Shown here piece after piece: positions 11,350 to 21,181 of a stretch of DNA of 64,000 nt. The translations under genes and the position numbers were made by a program. Numbering within the stretch: position 1 is the stretch's first letter; every line of letters starts with the position of its first letter. Source of the DNA: Helopsaltes ochotensis (taxonomy: Eukaryota > Chordata > Aves > Passeriformes > Locustellidae); contig VXBM01000661.1 in assembly GCA_013400155.1 (NCBI GenBank), forward strand, positions 166,734 through 230,733, read 5' to 3'. The notes beneath the pieces were generated by a model, which worked only from the letters and a program-made list of their open reading frames with translations, did no database searches and was not told the origin of the DNA.

Positions 11350-13550
11350 AATTTTATCTGAAACTCAAATATAAGCATGACTTTTCAAAGAATTGTCCTA
11401 TTTGATATGCAAATTTTTTATCTAAATCTGACTTTTCTGTGTGTAAAGGAAATCTGGGCAAACATTTAGCACTAAATAAATTAGATGCGCAATGAACTAA
11501 CTGTGTTTAATCTGCCAGAATTACTCATCACTAACATTTCATTAACTTTAATTGATAGTCAATGGGTTTACAAATTAAAGTGGTCTAACAACTTTCCAGG
11601 GATTCCAGGCAAGGCCCAAAGGCATGGAAAGCAGCTAGATAGACTCTGATGAGTGTCAGCATGGCTGTGCCATTCTTGCTGCTGACTCACTGGGCTTGTC
11701 CAGCAACTACCCCGGGGGATGCTGAAGTTGTTTTTCCTATGAAGTGAATCCATTAATGCAAGTTTATTACTGGCTGTTTTTAAGGAAAAACCCAAATGAA
11801 GCTGTAAACCATATTTAACTAACATAATGCTTCTCCTTACTCCTGCCTGTATTGGGTTTGAATGGCCCAAGCTTTGGTAGCAGGGGGGCTACAGGGGTGG
11901 CTTCTGTGTGAAGCTGCTGGAAGCTATCTCCAGTCTGACAGAGCCATTCTCTGGCAGCTCCAAAGATGGACTTGCTGCTGAACAAAGCTGGGCCAATTAA
12001 AAATGGTGGTAACACCTCTGGAATAACAGATTTAAGATATTTTAAACAAAAGTTTTCCTCTTAAAAGACATGCCTGGAAAACATCTAGACAGCAGTTTTT
12101 TGCAGTTTAATGTAATTTGGATATGAATATGTCCTAGCCCTAATACAATAGAAGATAGATGGAGACTTCAGGATACACAGAGAAGAATATGGCTTCACAA
12201 AAACAACATTAGGAACTAATTGCAAGACCAATGGGTTGGAAGAACACTGAGCTTCCAAAATCCCTGGATAGTTATTTATTCATGGGGAAATAAAATCCAG
12301 CAATTGAGTGGGGAAATGTGGCTGTAATAAAAATCATGCCTGGAATATTTATAGAGAAGTTTATCAGAGTTCAATGAGAAATATAGTATTAACATTTATA
12401 GGCCTTTAAGACAATCTTCTAATTTCACTTTGAGCTACATCATTTTATGCAGCACCAAATTAATTTCAGCACACCAAGTTCATTAAAGAAAAACAAAAAA
12501 AGAGGCTGCTTAAATGGAAACATATTTAATGGAATCCCAGGCTGGGGCAGGAGAAACACCTACAGAGTACTTACATTGTGTTTTCTCTTATTTGGCTCCT
12601 ACTTGACAGTAGGCAGGGATGTTTAGAAGGCTTCACTTCTGATGTCTGCTAAAGAGGATAGACTCGTTTCCTAGACAAGATTTAAACAAGAAATATTTGG
12701 GAAATGTTTCTGAATATATTTTTTCTTCCAAAAATGTGTCTGTCTTGCATAGAAAACAAAGAAAAGCAAGAAGAATCCCCATCTTCTGTTCTGAAAACTG
12801 GTAATCTTGTGTTTAGCCTGTACTATGAGGAGCTGTTCTAGTTTAGTTCTCAACCGGGCGGAAACACCAAAAAATGTGGTGGTTTCACGTTCGCCAATTT
12901 CATTTACCAATTTCATGGGATTTGACTAGGAGAAAACAAAAAGCACAACTGGCCAAAACTTGGAAGTTACATACATAGTTTATTTTCACACACTAAAGAA
13001 AAAAAAATAGAAAGAAAGAAAAAGGAAAAAAAAAATTGAAACTTCAAAACCTTTCCTTTCCCCCACAAACTATTTACCTTCCCCACAAACCAACATAGAG
13101 ATACAAAACCATGATTTTCAATCAGTTTACTATCTAAACATAATCTTTCATCACTTTGGGAGAGGAGTCTCTCTTGGTGTCCATGGATCCTACTGATAAT
13201 AAAAAACAGTTCACCAGTGGGTTTTAATTGCCACAACAAACAACAGCTGGGTAAGAAAACCCTGCTTCCATGACCCCTCCCGTTAGCAGGGTCCAGGCTG
13301 CTTAATGGGCTATAATTCCAAGACTTTTGCATTTAGGGTGTCACCTTTTAAAGATGCACAACTCCACAAGAACGGATTCCTCATCACAAAGGGGGAGAGA
13401 TACCTTCTCATCTCAGTTCAGTTCAAGTATCTCAATGTCCAAACACAAGCACTTCTGCTCAATGAATCCACACAAATTTGCACAACATCTCCCTAAATGC
13501 ATATCTTTCTCATAATTTAAAGGGATACTCGGTCCGCTCTCCATGGCTCA

Positions 13551-14325
13551 NNNNNNNNNNNNNNNNNNNNNNNNNNNNNNNNNNNNNNNNNNNNNNNNNN
13601 NNNNNNNNNNNNNNNNNNNNNNNNNNNNNNNNNNNNNNNNNNNNNNNNNNNNNNNNNNNNNNNNNNNNNNNNNNNNNNNNNNNNNNNNNNNNNNNNNNNN
13701 NNNNNNNNNNNNNNNNNNNNNNNNNNNNNNNNNNNNNNNNNNNNNNNNNNNNNNNNNNNNNNNNNNNNNNNNNNNNNNNNNNNNNNNNNNNNNNNNNNNN
13801 NNNNNNNNNNNNNNNNNNNNNNNNNNNNNNNNNNNNNNNNNNNNNNNNNNNNNNNNNNNNNNNNNNNNNNNNNNNNNNNNNNNNNNNNNNNNNNNNNNNN
13901 NNNNNNNNNNNNNNNNNNNNNNNNNNNNNNNNNNNNNNNNNNNNNNNNNNNNNNNNNNNNNNNNNNNNNNNNNNNNNNNNNNNNNNNNNNNNNNNNNNNN
14001 NNNNNNNNNNNNNNNNNNNNNNNNNNNNNNNNNNNNNNNNNNNNNNNNNNNNNNNNNNNNNNNNNNNNNNNNNNNNNNNNNNNNNNNNNNNNNNNNNNNN
14101 NNNNNNNNNNNNNNNNNNNNNNNNNNNNNNNNNNNNNNNNNNNNNNNNNNNNNNNNNNNNNNNNNNNNNNNNNNNNNNNNNNNNNNNNNNNNNNNNNNNN
14201 NNNNNNNNNNNNNNNNNNNNNNNNNNNNNNNNNNNNNNNNNNNNNNNNNNNNNNNNNNNNNNNNNNNNNNNNNNNNNNNNNNNNNNNNNNNNNNNNNNNN
14301 NNNNNNNNNNNNNNNNNNNNNNNNN
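13551..14325. other. Assembly gap (775 Ns)
   Basis: A run of N. Open frames that run through it are artefacts of translating N. Both edges align to the interior of the LTR at 19577-21176 (near 20453 and near 19850), so the missing sequence is very probably LTR. Confidence 0.98.
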
Positions 14326-14423
14326 CCCACAGGGAAGGGGGGGGAAAGCACAGCCCGGCCGGACTGAGATGTTACCTGTTCGCTGCCCAGGAATGGAAAA
14401 GGAAGCTAGGAAGCAGTCTCAGC

Positions 14424-14429
14424 TTTATA
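14424..14429 (-). promoter_or_regulatory. TATA box of the minus-strand family A LTR
   Basis: The plus strand reads AGCTTTATATGTGC, so the minus strand has GCACATATAAAGCT. The same sequence occurs in the plus-strand copy at about 19745-19755, about 170 bases from the LTR start. Confidence 0.6.
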
Positions 14430-14583
14430 TGTGCATCTCCAAAGGCGTTTCTCAATGGACAAACCACCTGCCAATATCTAAAGCACAAGATGATAGGTGC
14501 CCATCTGCCCGTCCCTATCAAAACAACACAAGGTCCTGACAGGGAAAAACTCCAAATCTCTCTCTAACAAAAGCCAAACTATT

Positions 14584-15006
14584 TCAACCCATGACAGGAG
14601 CTATAGAAGATGGAACATTCCACAAACTTCTTATTTCATTCAGAGAAACATGTATTCCTGGGAAATTAAAATACACTTTCACCACCCATTCTTGCATTGT
14701 GCATATAGGCGGTTCAGCTCCCAAATATCTCTGTGCTGCGTCTGGAAAAGGTTCCAAATGTAAATATTTATCACCACCTTTGGTGATAAACTTTGGTCCT
14801 CCTTCCCTACCCTTGTAGTAAGGCATCCCCCACCCCCGAGTGCGCATTTCTGTATAAGGAAAGAGTTTCAGTTTACCTTTAGACATTTTAGGAAGTTTAA
14901 CTAGAAAGTTCTGTAACTGGCTTGGAAAGGCATTATTTGGGCTTGGAAAGTGTGGCCTGTTGCTGATTTCATTGGGCCCAGGGGCCAAATGGCCTACCTG
15001 AACCAT
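14584..15006 (-). other. Open frame of 140 codons ending inside the LTR start, unrecognised
   Basis: This is an ATG-started frame on the minus strand with a TAG two codons upstream of that ATG. The translation is balanced and protein-like (MVQVGHLAPGPNEIS at the start, a basic KGKLKLF stretch, later YLGAEPPICTMQEW) and its last four codons lie in the first bases of the family A LTR (14596). Such a position could mean the 3' end of a retroviral internal region, but the expected polypurine tract before the LTR is missing. It may equally be older coding-derived DNA into which the LTR inserted, or chance. I assign no function. Confidence 0.25.
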
Positions 15007-16590
15007 TGAATACTAAGGAAGGAGCACAAAGGAACTCAAGGGCTTTTTAGGGTGTCTTAGCAAGGTGTCAGAGGCTTCTTGGACACTTGTACTCAGCTTT
15101 TCTTTTATTTCTGTAACATTTTTTATTTTTCATTTATTGAACCTTCTACTTTTACAAAACACACCTGAAGAGCAGTCTTGCTAATTTTTAAGCCACTTTC
15201 TGTAAGCTGCTGGACACCCTCAGATGGTATTGAACCCTCTGAGAGCTTAATTCGGTCCAGCTTTCAGGGAAATTCAATATACCCTATTGGTGCTTTCAGC
15301 ATCATTGAGCCTTTGCCTCATAGTTATTGGAACATAGAGTGTTCATACTTGGTGTGTGTGTGGCCCCCCCAAATCCTGGCATCAGCTCTTCCAGATGCTT
15401 CTGATTGATGTGAATCTATTGGGAAGACCCACAGTGAAAGGCTGAAATGCTGCCTACCAGCCTGTCTGCCTGAAACTCTCCTTTCTAACAAGTGCCATTC
15501 AATTTTGTCCTGTTTAATGTCTGCACCAGAGCAGAGGCTTCCTTTGCTTTTTGAGGTTTAATGAATGATTCAGGGCAGAGTCATTCTTTTGTCACAAATG
15601 CTGCTTTAATGCCAGTTTGCAGGCAGAATCACCTTTCTTTGCTTTCACCATTCCTTTGCTCCTTTTCTTCATCCCCCATTCAGTCCCCTAACATCAGTGT
15701 CACAAGTAGTGCAGCCACAGTGTTTTTATGGTCAAGTTCTTGAGGCTTTAAAGAATGTATGAAACAGGATTGTGTTGCACACAGGCTCACCCAGCACACC
15801 ATCAGCTAAACAGGAAATTCAGTTAATGAGTAGTAAGAATTGATGGTGGCTCAAGAGGATCATTAAAGGTTGTGACTGGAGTCTGTTTTGTCCAGGTAGT
15901 GCTTAATCTGATAATCCAAAAGGATCTGTCTGTTTTCTGTGTTCTGCAAGGAGGACACTGCCTGCCCTCCCTAGCTCAGCAATGCCTGATGTGCCATCAC
16001 TGACCTTTGTTGATGTAGCAATACATTCCCTCAGGAATGCAGGCTTTTTCAAGACTTAAGGTGCTTTGCATATGGCTTAAGGAGATTTTTTTTCCTCCTG
16101 TCCTGAGTGAACCCAGTCGCTGCTCTTCTGGCTCAGTTAGAGTTGCCCACCATTACTGACCTGGTACATGTGGAAGAAGAAGGAAAGCAAATCCAGCCAA
16201 TAAAACACTGCCTTTTGCTGTATGAATATTATGGCAACTGAAATCTAATGAAAATTTGGGCTTCTGTTCTGGACAGCAATCTATAGACTAAATAAACCCC
16301 TGTTATTACTCACTTTAAAACTGGAGAACATCTTGGACAATCAGAACACCGATAGTAATAAAGAGCTTCTGTGACATTACCTAAGATGACCCAAGTGGAC
16401 AGGGTTTGACTGGAGGAGTCTCATGTTTTATTAGATCAACCTTTGTAACCAGCAAAAAGGCAGAGCCCAGAGCCTCCAACACTGGAATCCCTGTGGGCTG
16501 CAGCAGCTCTCAGGCTCATCCTATCCAATCACTGCAGGCTGTGTTTACCAGAGAGCTTCTCACCACTTTGGATGCACAAACATTGCTATC

Positions 16591-16623
<33 letters not shown>

Positions 16624-17361
16624 GAATAAACAGCATTTTCATTTTGTGGAAACAAAAATGCCTTCAAAATCTAGAATGTCTCATAGCACTTAGTTGTTGA
16701 TTTTCCTTGTGCTTCTTTGAATATTTTTCATTATAGTTGCTATTTTCTTAAATATTCCCTGCCAAATGGTTGTGAAAGGGAGCTGCTGCAATTCAGATGA
16801 AGGCCCCCTTTATTTCTGTTTTCATGTTATTTTGTGAATCAGTTCTGATTTCAGTGAAATCATTTGTTTATTCCTAAGCACTCCCAGGAGAGATTTTTAG
16901 ACCGTGAATATTTGCTTTTGAGTGTCTGCTGCAATTATGGGTCATTTAAGTGCCTGGAAATGTCTGTTCTGGTTGCATAGGGCTCTGAAATCTTAGACTG
17001 CATCAGTGAAGAGGTAACAGTAAAGCAGTTTTCAGTGTGAAATTGCTGGGAAGGGGGCATTCATTCATGTAAGACTGAAATTCATGAGTATTCTTCAAAA
17101 TACTCAACCAGTGACTAATGTTCCACTAAGAATACTCCTGTGGTGTTTGAGCAAGCCATGATTGTTTTATTTCACCAGCATCACAGTGATTACAAAGGAT
17201 TTTTCAAAATCTGAAATCTTTCATTTCTACCTTAAAAACCTGATCAAAAGGTTTTCTCATCAGTTTGGCCTCTTTTTTTTAATCTCAAAACCCTCCTGTG
17301 CATTTCTCTACCTCTAAACTGCGTCAAGCACTGGGATTTCTCCAGCTCCCTCTTCTGTGTT
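14597..17361. other. Unique stretch, no recognised gene
   Basis: Apart from the 140-codon frame near its left end, I see only AT-rich unique DNA and the poly-T run at 16591-16618. A G/C-rich fragment (cacccccgag at about 14833) lies within the open frame. Confidence 0.55.
16591..16618 (+). repeat. Poly-T run of 28
   Basis: There are 28 consecutive T. No retroelement is recognisable to its right, so it is not clearly the reversed tail of an insertion. Confidence 0.95.
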
Positions 17362-18052
17362 TGTCCTGGTATTGGACAGGTGTCTGCCAGGGAAAGCTAG
17401 AGCTCCCCTTGAAATGGAGAATATAAACCCCCTTCCCTCCAAATTATTATAATTTTCCAATTAAGGGCTTTTCAGGCAAATATTTGGGAATGGGAATAGC
17501 AGTTCTTTACTAGGAATGTTAAAAAAAGAAATACAAATGTAGGAATACAAAAAACCAAGCAAGCAAACAAAGTCCTGGAAAAACCCTGACAGAGTCAAGG
17601 ATATGACCTGACTCCCTGTTAGTTAGGGTGTTGGAAGCAGTCCAAATAAATCCTACTGGAGTAACAGATGTGGTTCTGTGGAGTAGAGATGATCCTGAAG
17701 AAAGTCCAGTGGTGGTGAGATGGTCTGGTCTTCCTCTGGGAGTCCAGTGGAAAAGCAAGTTTCTCTGGGATCCAGTGAAGACTGGCTGCCTGGTGTTCCA
17801 ATGTCTCAGTTTTTATCTAGGAGCAGCTCACAATGGGACGATGTAATGTGTCATGTCATTGGAGAGCCTTAATGGCCCATTAGCAGAAAATATCCCCCCT
17901 GAAGGGTGGACATAAGAAACACTGCCTCACAGCTGGCCTATTATCAGAAGGCATCCACTCCCTCCTCCCTGGAGTTACAAGAGATAAAGAAAAAATAACT
18001 CCCCAACAGATGGAATAGAATACACGTTTTTTTGTTTACAAAACCCAAGACA
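17362..18052 (-). mobile_element. Family B solo LTR
   Basis: It starts TGTCCTGGTATTGGACAGG and ends ACCCAAGACA on the plus strand, 691 bp. The whole length resembles the copy at 35461-36159, including GGAATAGCAGTTCTTTACTAGG near the left and CCCATTAGCAGAA near the right. On the minus strand a CCTAGATAAAAACTGAG block is the likely TATA region. The flanks GTGTT (17357-17361) and GTGTC (18053-18057) differ at one base, so they may be a decayed duplication. No internal retroviral sequence adjoins it. Confidence 0.8.
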
Positions 18053-18179
18053 GTGTCCCTTGTAACTGTCAGCTTTCAGGTATATATATGGTTGTCGTCT
18101 CTTAATATTACTCAAACCCTCAACATTTCTCACTCCTTGGTGTTTGGACAGTCAGTTTTTGAAACTTCCTGGAGTCTGA

Positions 18180-18512
18180 GCGCAGACTATCAGACCTCTT
18201 TGAGTTTCCTCAGGAGTCCGGCCCGATTGGCGACTTAAATGGAGAGAGACAGCTTTGATCCGTTGTCTGAAAAGTAAATTTAATAACACAAAAATACCAA
18301 ACAATAAGGCATCCACTGTATTGGTGCGAACTGGATCAAGGCAGTACAAGTGGCCAAAGGCAAGAGGCCAGAGGTGGTGACTAGGGTCCCACAGGGGTAT
18401 TTATACACCCCGGCGTGGGTGGGGAGTTAAGGTGGGCCTGAGGGAAGGGTCCAATGGGGGACAACGATTAAGAATATTAAAATTCTTGCACCAAAATCAA
18501 CCTATGATAACA
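18180..18512 (-). mobile_element. LTR of another family (boundaries approximate)
   Basis: The minus strand has a strong TATAAATA box (18398-18405) in GGTGTATAAATACCCC, preceded by a GC-rich upstream part and followed by a transcribed region with ATTAAATT (about 18278-18290) as a weak poly(A) signal. The likely 5' end is TGTTATCATAGGTTG at 18512. The 3' end is unclear, somewhere around 18180-18240, and no matching target duplication was found. It sits just right of the family B LTR, so two insertions landed close together. Confidence 0.6.
18398..18405 (-). promoter_or_regulatory. TATAAATA box of the minus-strand LTR
   Basis: The plus strand reads GGGGTATTTATACACCCC. This is the most canonical TATA box in the window. 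It points away from the inferred direction of host transcription. Confidence 0.6.
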
Positions 18513-19576
18513 CAGAGAATGGAGAACTTTCTAGTAACAATTTGCATAGAGGGCACATCAATAAGTCTTTTGCTTATAGCACTGAGAATAGGGTTTCCCA
18601 AGGCATTTTACCAGGGTTTTCTTCTTCCCCAGGCAAACGGCTCTCTACAGGTTTTGTATTTCCTAGCAGCTGGATTTTCTGTATGAACCAAAATGAAGGG
18701 AGGGTTTTTTTCAAGGGGAATGATGTGCTTATGCAGCCTTGATGATAGGAATTCCTGTAAGTGGAACCAAAAATTCAAATCTTTGTATGCTGAGCTTCTG
18801 GTGATAACCTGCCTGCTGCTTTGGGAGCAGAATGTAACCTTTTATCTGCAGGCAGGTCTGTGCCTGATACCAGTTTTCTTAGAAATTTTGCTGGGAATAC
18901 TGAGAATATAAATATCCAGCCTAAGCTAAGATCTTAATGAGACTGTCTTTTACATTAAGTTTAATTAGCCTGGAGGAGACCAAATTAACTTAGATAAGAA
19001 TTTGTCTGGATAAGCCATGGAGCAAAGTTCTATAAAAAAATGCATGAAAGACTCCTTGTCCTCCTGGGTCTTAGCAGGAGCTGGAACAGCTCCATAGTGG
19101 TGCTTGCTGGGGAAGAGGAATTGCTGTGATGGGAGCCCAAAGCCAGTCTGGGGCTGGAATTCACAGGAACCCCAAATACTTATCAGGAGAGGAGCCTCTT
19201 GCTGAGGAGGACTTAATGCTAAAGGGGAATGTAGATGTCCTAGATTCAGGGGGAGAGTAGGTTCTGGAGAACCTCTTTCAGCAGTCTGTTGGTGTGTGCA
19301 GGGCAGACAGGTTAAGCTGAATTTTAAGTAGCATTGGAGTGTCACCACTGGCTGTGCTGCAACCTCTGCATTTCAGTGAGCTAGCAAGGTAGGACAGTGA
19401 ATATTCAGGATGAAACAATCTTAAAATTAGACAGTAGTTGTGATGTTTGCAAAGCTGGAGCTGACTGTAAGTACTTCCGCTTTCTGTTGCTCTCGCTGTA
19501 CAATTTGAAGCATAAATTATTTTAAAAAGCCTTTATATTTTTGCATCTGGGATGAAATACTGTTGTGTTGGGTCAT
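18513..19576. other. Unique stretch between LTRs
   Basis: No gene is recognised. A 127-codon minus-strand frame (18965-19348) has no identifiable domain. The part adjoining the LTR (18513-18960) could be older element sequence, but I cannot place it. Confidence 0.5.
19572..19576 (+). repeat. Target-site duplication GTCAT (left)
   Basis: GTCAT directly precedes the LTR and is repeated exactly at 21177-21181. A 5-bp duplication is the size usual for ERVL-type (class III) elements. Confidence 0.85.
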
Positions 19577-19746
19577 TGTTGTGGGTTGACACAGTTTGGT
19601 TTTTAGTTAAGGAAAAATGTAAAGTATTGCCCTGTCAGGACCTTGAAGTTGTTTTGATAGGGACAGGCAGACGGGCACCTTATCATCGTGTGCTTTAGAT
19701 ATTGGCATGCTGTGTGACCACTGGGAAACAACTTTGGAAGTACACA

Positions 19747-19752
19747 TATAAA
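19747..19752 (+). promoter_or_regulatory. TATA box of the family A LTR
   Basis: TATAAA within CACATATAAAGCTGGG, conserved in the minus-strand copy. It lies in the sense direction of the inferred host gene, so it could act as an ectopic promoter. Confidence 0.6.
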
Positions 19753-21065
19753 GCTGGGCTTGTCCACGCCCAGCCTCTTCCTTCCTCAGCAAAGAACAGG
19801 TAACATCTGGCCGATCGGGCCTGCTGTTTTCTCCCCCCCACCCCCTCCTGCAGGAGCAGTGGGGGGGGAGGCCGGCGGAGCCTGGCCAAGCTTGGCCATC
19901 TTCCTGAGTTCCACCAGCTCCCGGGCTCCACCAGGTGACATCGTAAGAAGCAGGAGGGGCCCAGTTTAAGCCCTGCAGCCCTCCTGCTGTTGGTCCCAGG
20001 CCTGGCCGGGCCTCCTGGGGGGGCTTCTGCCCATTCAGGAGTGACTCGGGCTGGCTTCAGCCTTTTCCCCTCCCCCACCCCAGCCATCTGCCCTGTGAAG
20101 GACGAAGGCTGCAGCCTCAAGGTGCGGCTGGCTGGCCCTGGCCAGGCCGTGCTCCAGGACCTGTGGCTGGCCCAGGGGAGGATGGCATCCTGTGCCCCCC
20201 TCACCATCGGCACAGCCTTCAAACTTGACACCATGAACTAACATCTGAGGAAGCAGAGGACCTGGACAAGATTGAACCATTTCCTAGCAAGATGAAGCTT
20301 TCAGAACTCTAACTTTTTTTCCAGAGAGAGAGAAATGGACATATTGATTTGAACATAGAGTGACAGCATGATAAAGGTCTGTGGAAGAACTGATAGGATT
20401 ATTGGATGAAGGGAAAGAGGAAGTGGACATTACTGGACTTCTCTAATTGCAAACCATGGAGACTGAACTAAATATTCCTTTAAACCATAGAAAGATATGC
20501 AATTTGGGGAGTTGATTGGTTTTGTTTAGATTTATGTGTGGATTCTTTGAGAAAAAGGGTGTTGTGATGATTAAGGGAAATTGATTTTACGAGACGTTTG
20601 TTCAGAGATTGAGATAAGTGTTCCCCCTGTCTGTGAAGAATTGAGAAGATGTTTCTGTTCTTTGAGACAAAGAATCCTTTGTTATTGAAGGGGTTCACCT
20701 TCAAAAACTACACCCCATCTTGCAGTGTTGGAATATGGTTCATTGAGGAGCATGGGAAATTGCTAAATGGGAGAATTCACAAAAGCAGGCTTTTCCTACC
20801 AGGCGGCTGTTTTTTGCGACACTTAAAACCCACATGAAAACTGTTCTAAGTTGTCTGTGGGATCCATGGGCATTTAGGGATTCCTCTCCCAACGAACTGA
20901 TGAAAGATTATGTTTAAATGGTAATCTGACTGCAAATCATAATTTTGTCTCTCTATGTTGGTTTATGGGGAATGTGAACAGTTTATGGGGGAAAAGAAGG
21001 GTTTTGAAGCTTCAATTTTCATTTTTTTCCTTCCCCCCCCCCATCTTTATTCTTTAGTGTGTGAA

Positions 21066-21071
21066 AATAAA
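21066..21071 (+). terminator. LTR polyadenylation signal AATAAA
   Basis: AATAAA about 105 bases before the LTR end, conserved in all three family A copies. In sense orientation inside an intron it could cause premature polyadenylation of host transcripts. Confidence 0.55.
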
Positions 21072-21176
21072 TTATGTATGTAACTTTCAAGTTCAGGCCT
21101 GTTGTGCTTTTTATTTTCTCCTAGTCAAATTCCACAAATTTGGCAAACAAGATTTGGCGAACGTAAAACCACCACA

Positions 21177-21181
21177 GTCAT
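21177..21181 (+). repeat. Target-site duplication GTCAT (right)
   Basis: Exact repeat of 19572-19576. Confidence 0.85.

Larger units (their letters stand above)
4966..12874. other. Long unique stretch without recognisable genes
   Basis: This is AT-rich unique sequence with short homopolymers (T/A run at about 5392-5409, A run at 8397-8412). The longest open frames are at 10195-10758 on plus (187 codons) and 10843-11349 on minus (168 codons). Neither translation is one I recognise, and neither shows a signal peptide, repeat or catalytic motif. They could be chance or relics. A small GC-richer patch at 5820-5900 has overlapping frames on both strands. I see no LTR or CR1 here. Confidence 0.55.
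12875..14596 (-). mobile_element. Family A LTR, minus strand, with an assembly gap in its middle
   Basis: On the minus strand it starts TGTCATGGGTTGAAAT (14596) and ends ACCACCACA (12875). It aligns at both ends to the LTR at 19577-21176. It has a TATAAA box at 14424-14429 and an AATAAA signal at 12979-12984, both on the minus strand. The gap falls where the other copy has a GC-rich core; by comparison with that copy about 600 bases are missing against 775 Ns. Its flanks (AAAAA on the left, GGAGC on the right) do not form a target duplication, unlike the other copy. Confidence 0.85.
19577..21176 (+). mobile_element. Complete family A solo LTR (5-bp target duplication)
   Basis: It starts TGTTGTGGGTTGACAC, ends AACCACCACA, is 1600 bp long, and is flanked by perfect GTCAT repeats. 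A TATAAA box lies at 19747-19752 and AATAAA at 21066-21071, so U3 is short (about 170 bp to the TATA box) and U5 is about 90-100 bp, leaving an R region of about 1.3 kb, which is very long. A GC-rich core (about 19800-20250) includes poly-C and poly-G runs. Open frames in the core (19695-20234 minus, 19990-20241 plus) look incidental. Related copies lie at 1-123 and 12875-14596. The 5-bp duplication suggests an ERVL-type element; the family name is not assigned. Confidence 0.92.

Noticed and set aside
13478..14539. Long open frames on both strands crossing 13551-14325
   Set aside because: They exist only because the run of N is translated as X. The sequenced ends belong to an LTR.
18060..18086. 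CTTTCAG|GTATAT junction
   Set aside because: Weak donor, and it lies at the edge of LTR-derived sequence.
19695..20241. 179-codon minus-strand frame and 83-codon plus-strand frame in the LTR core
   Set aside because: GC-rich non-coding LTR sequence with open frames on both strands and no retroviral domain.
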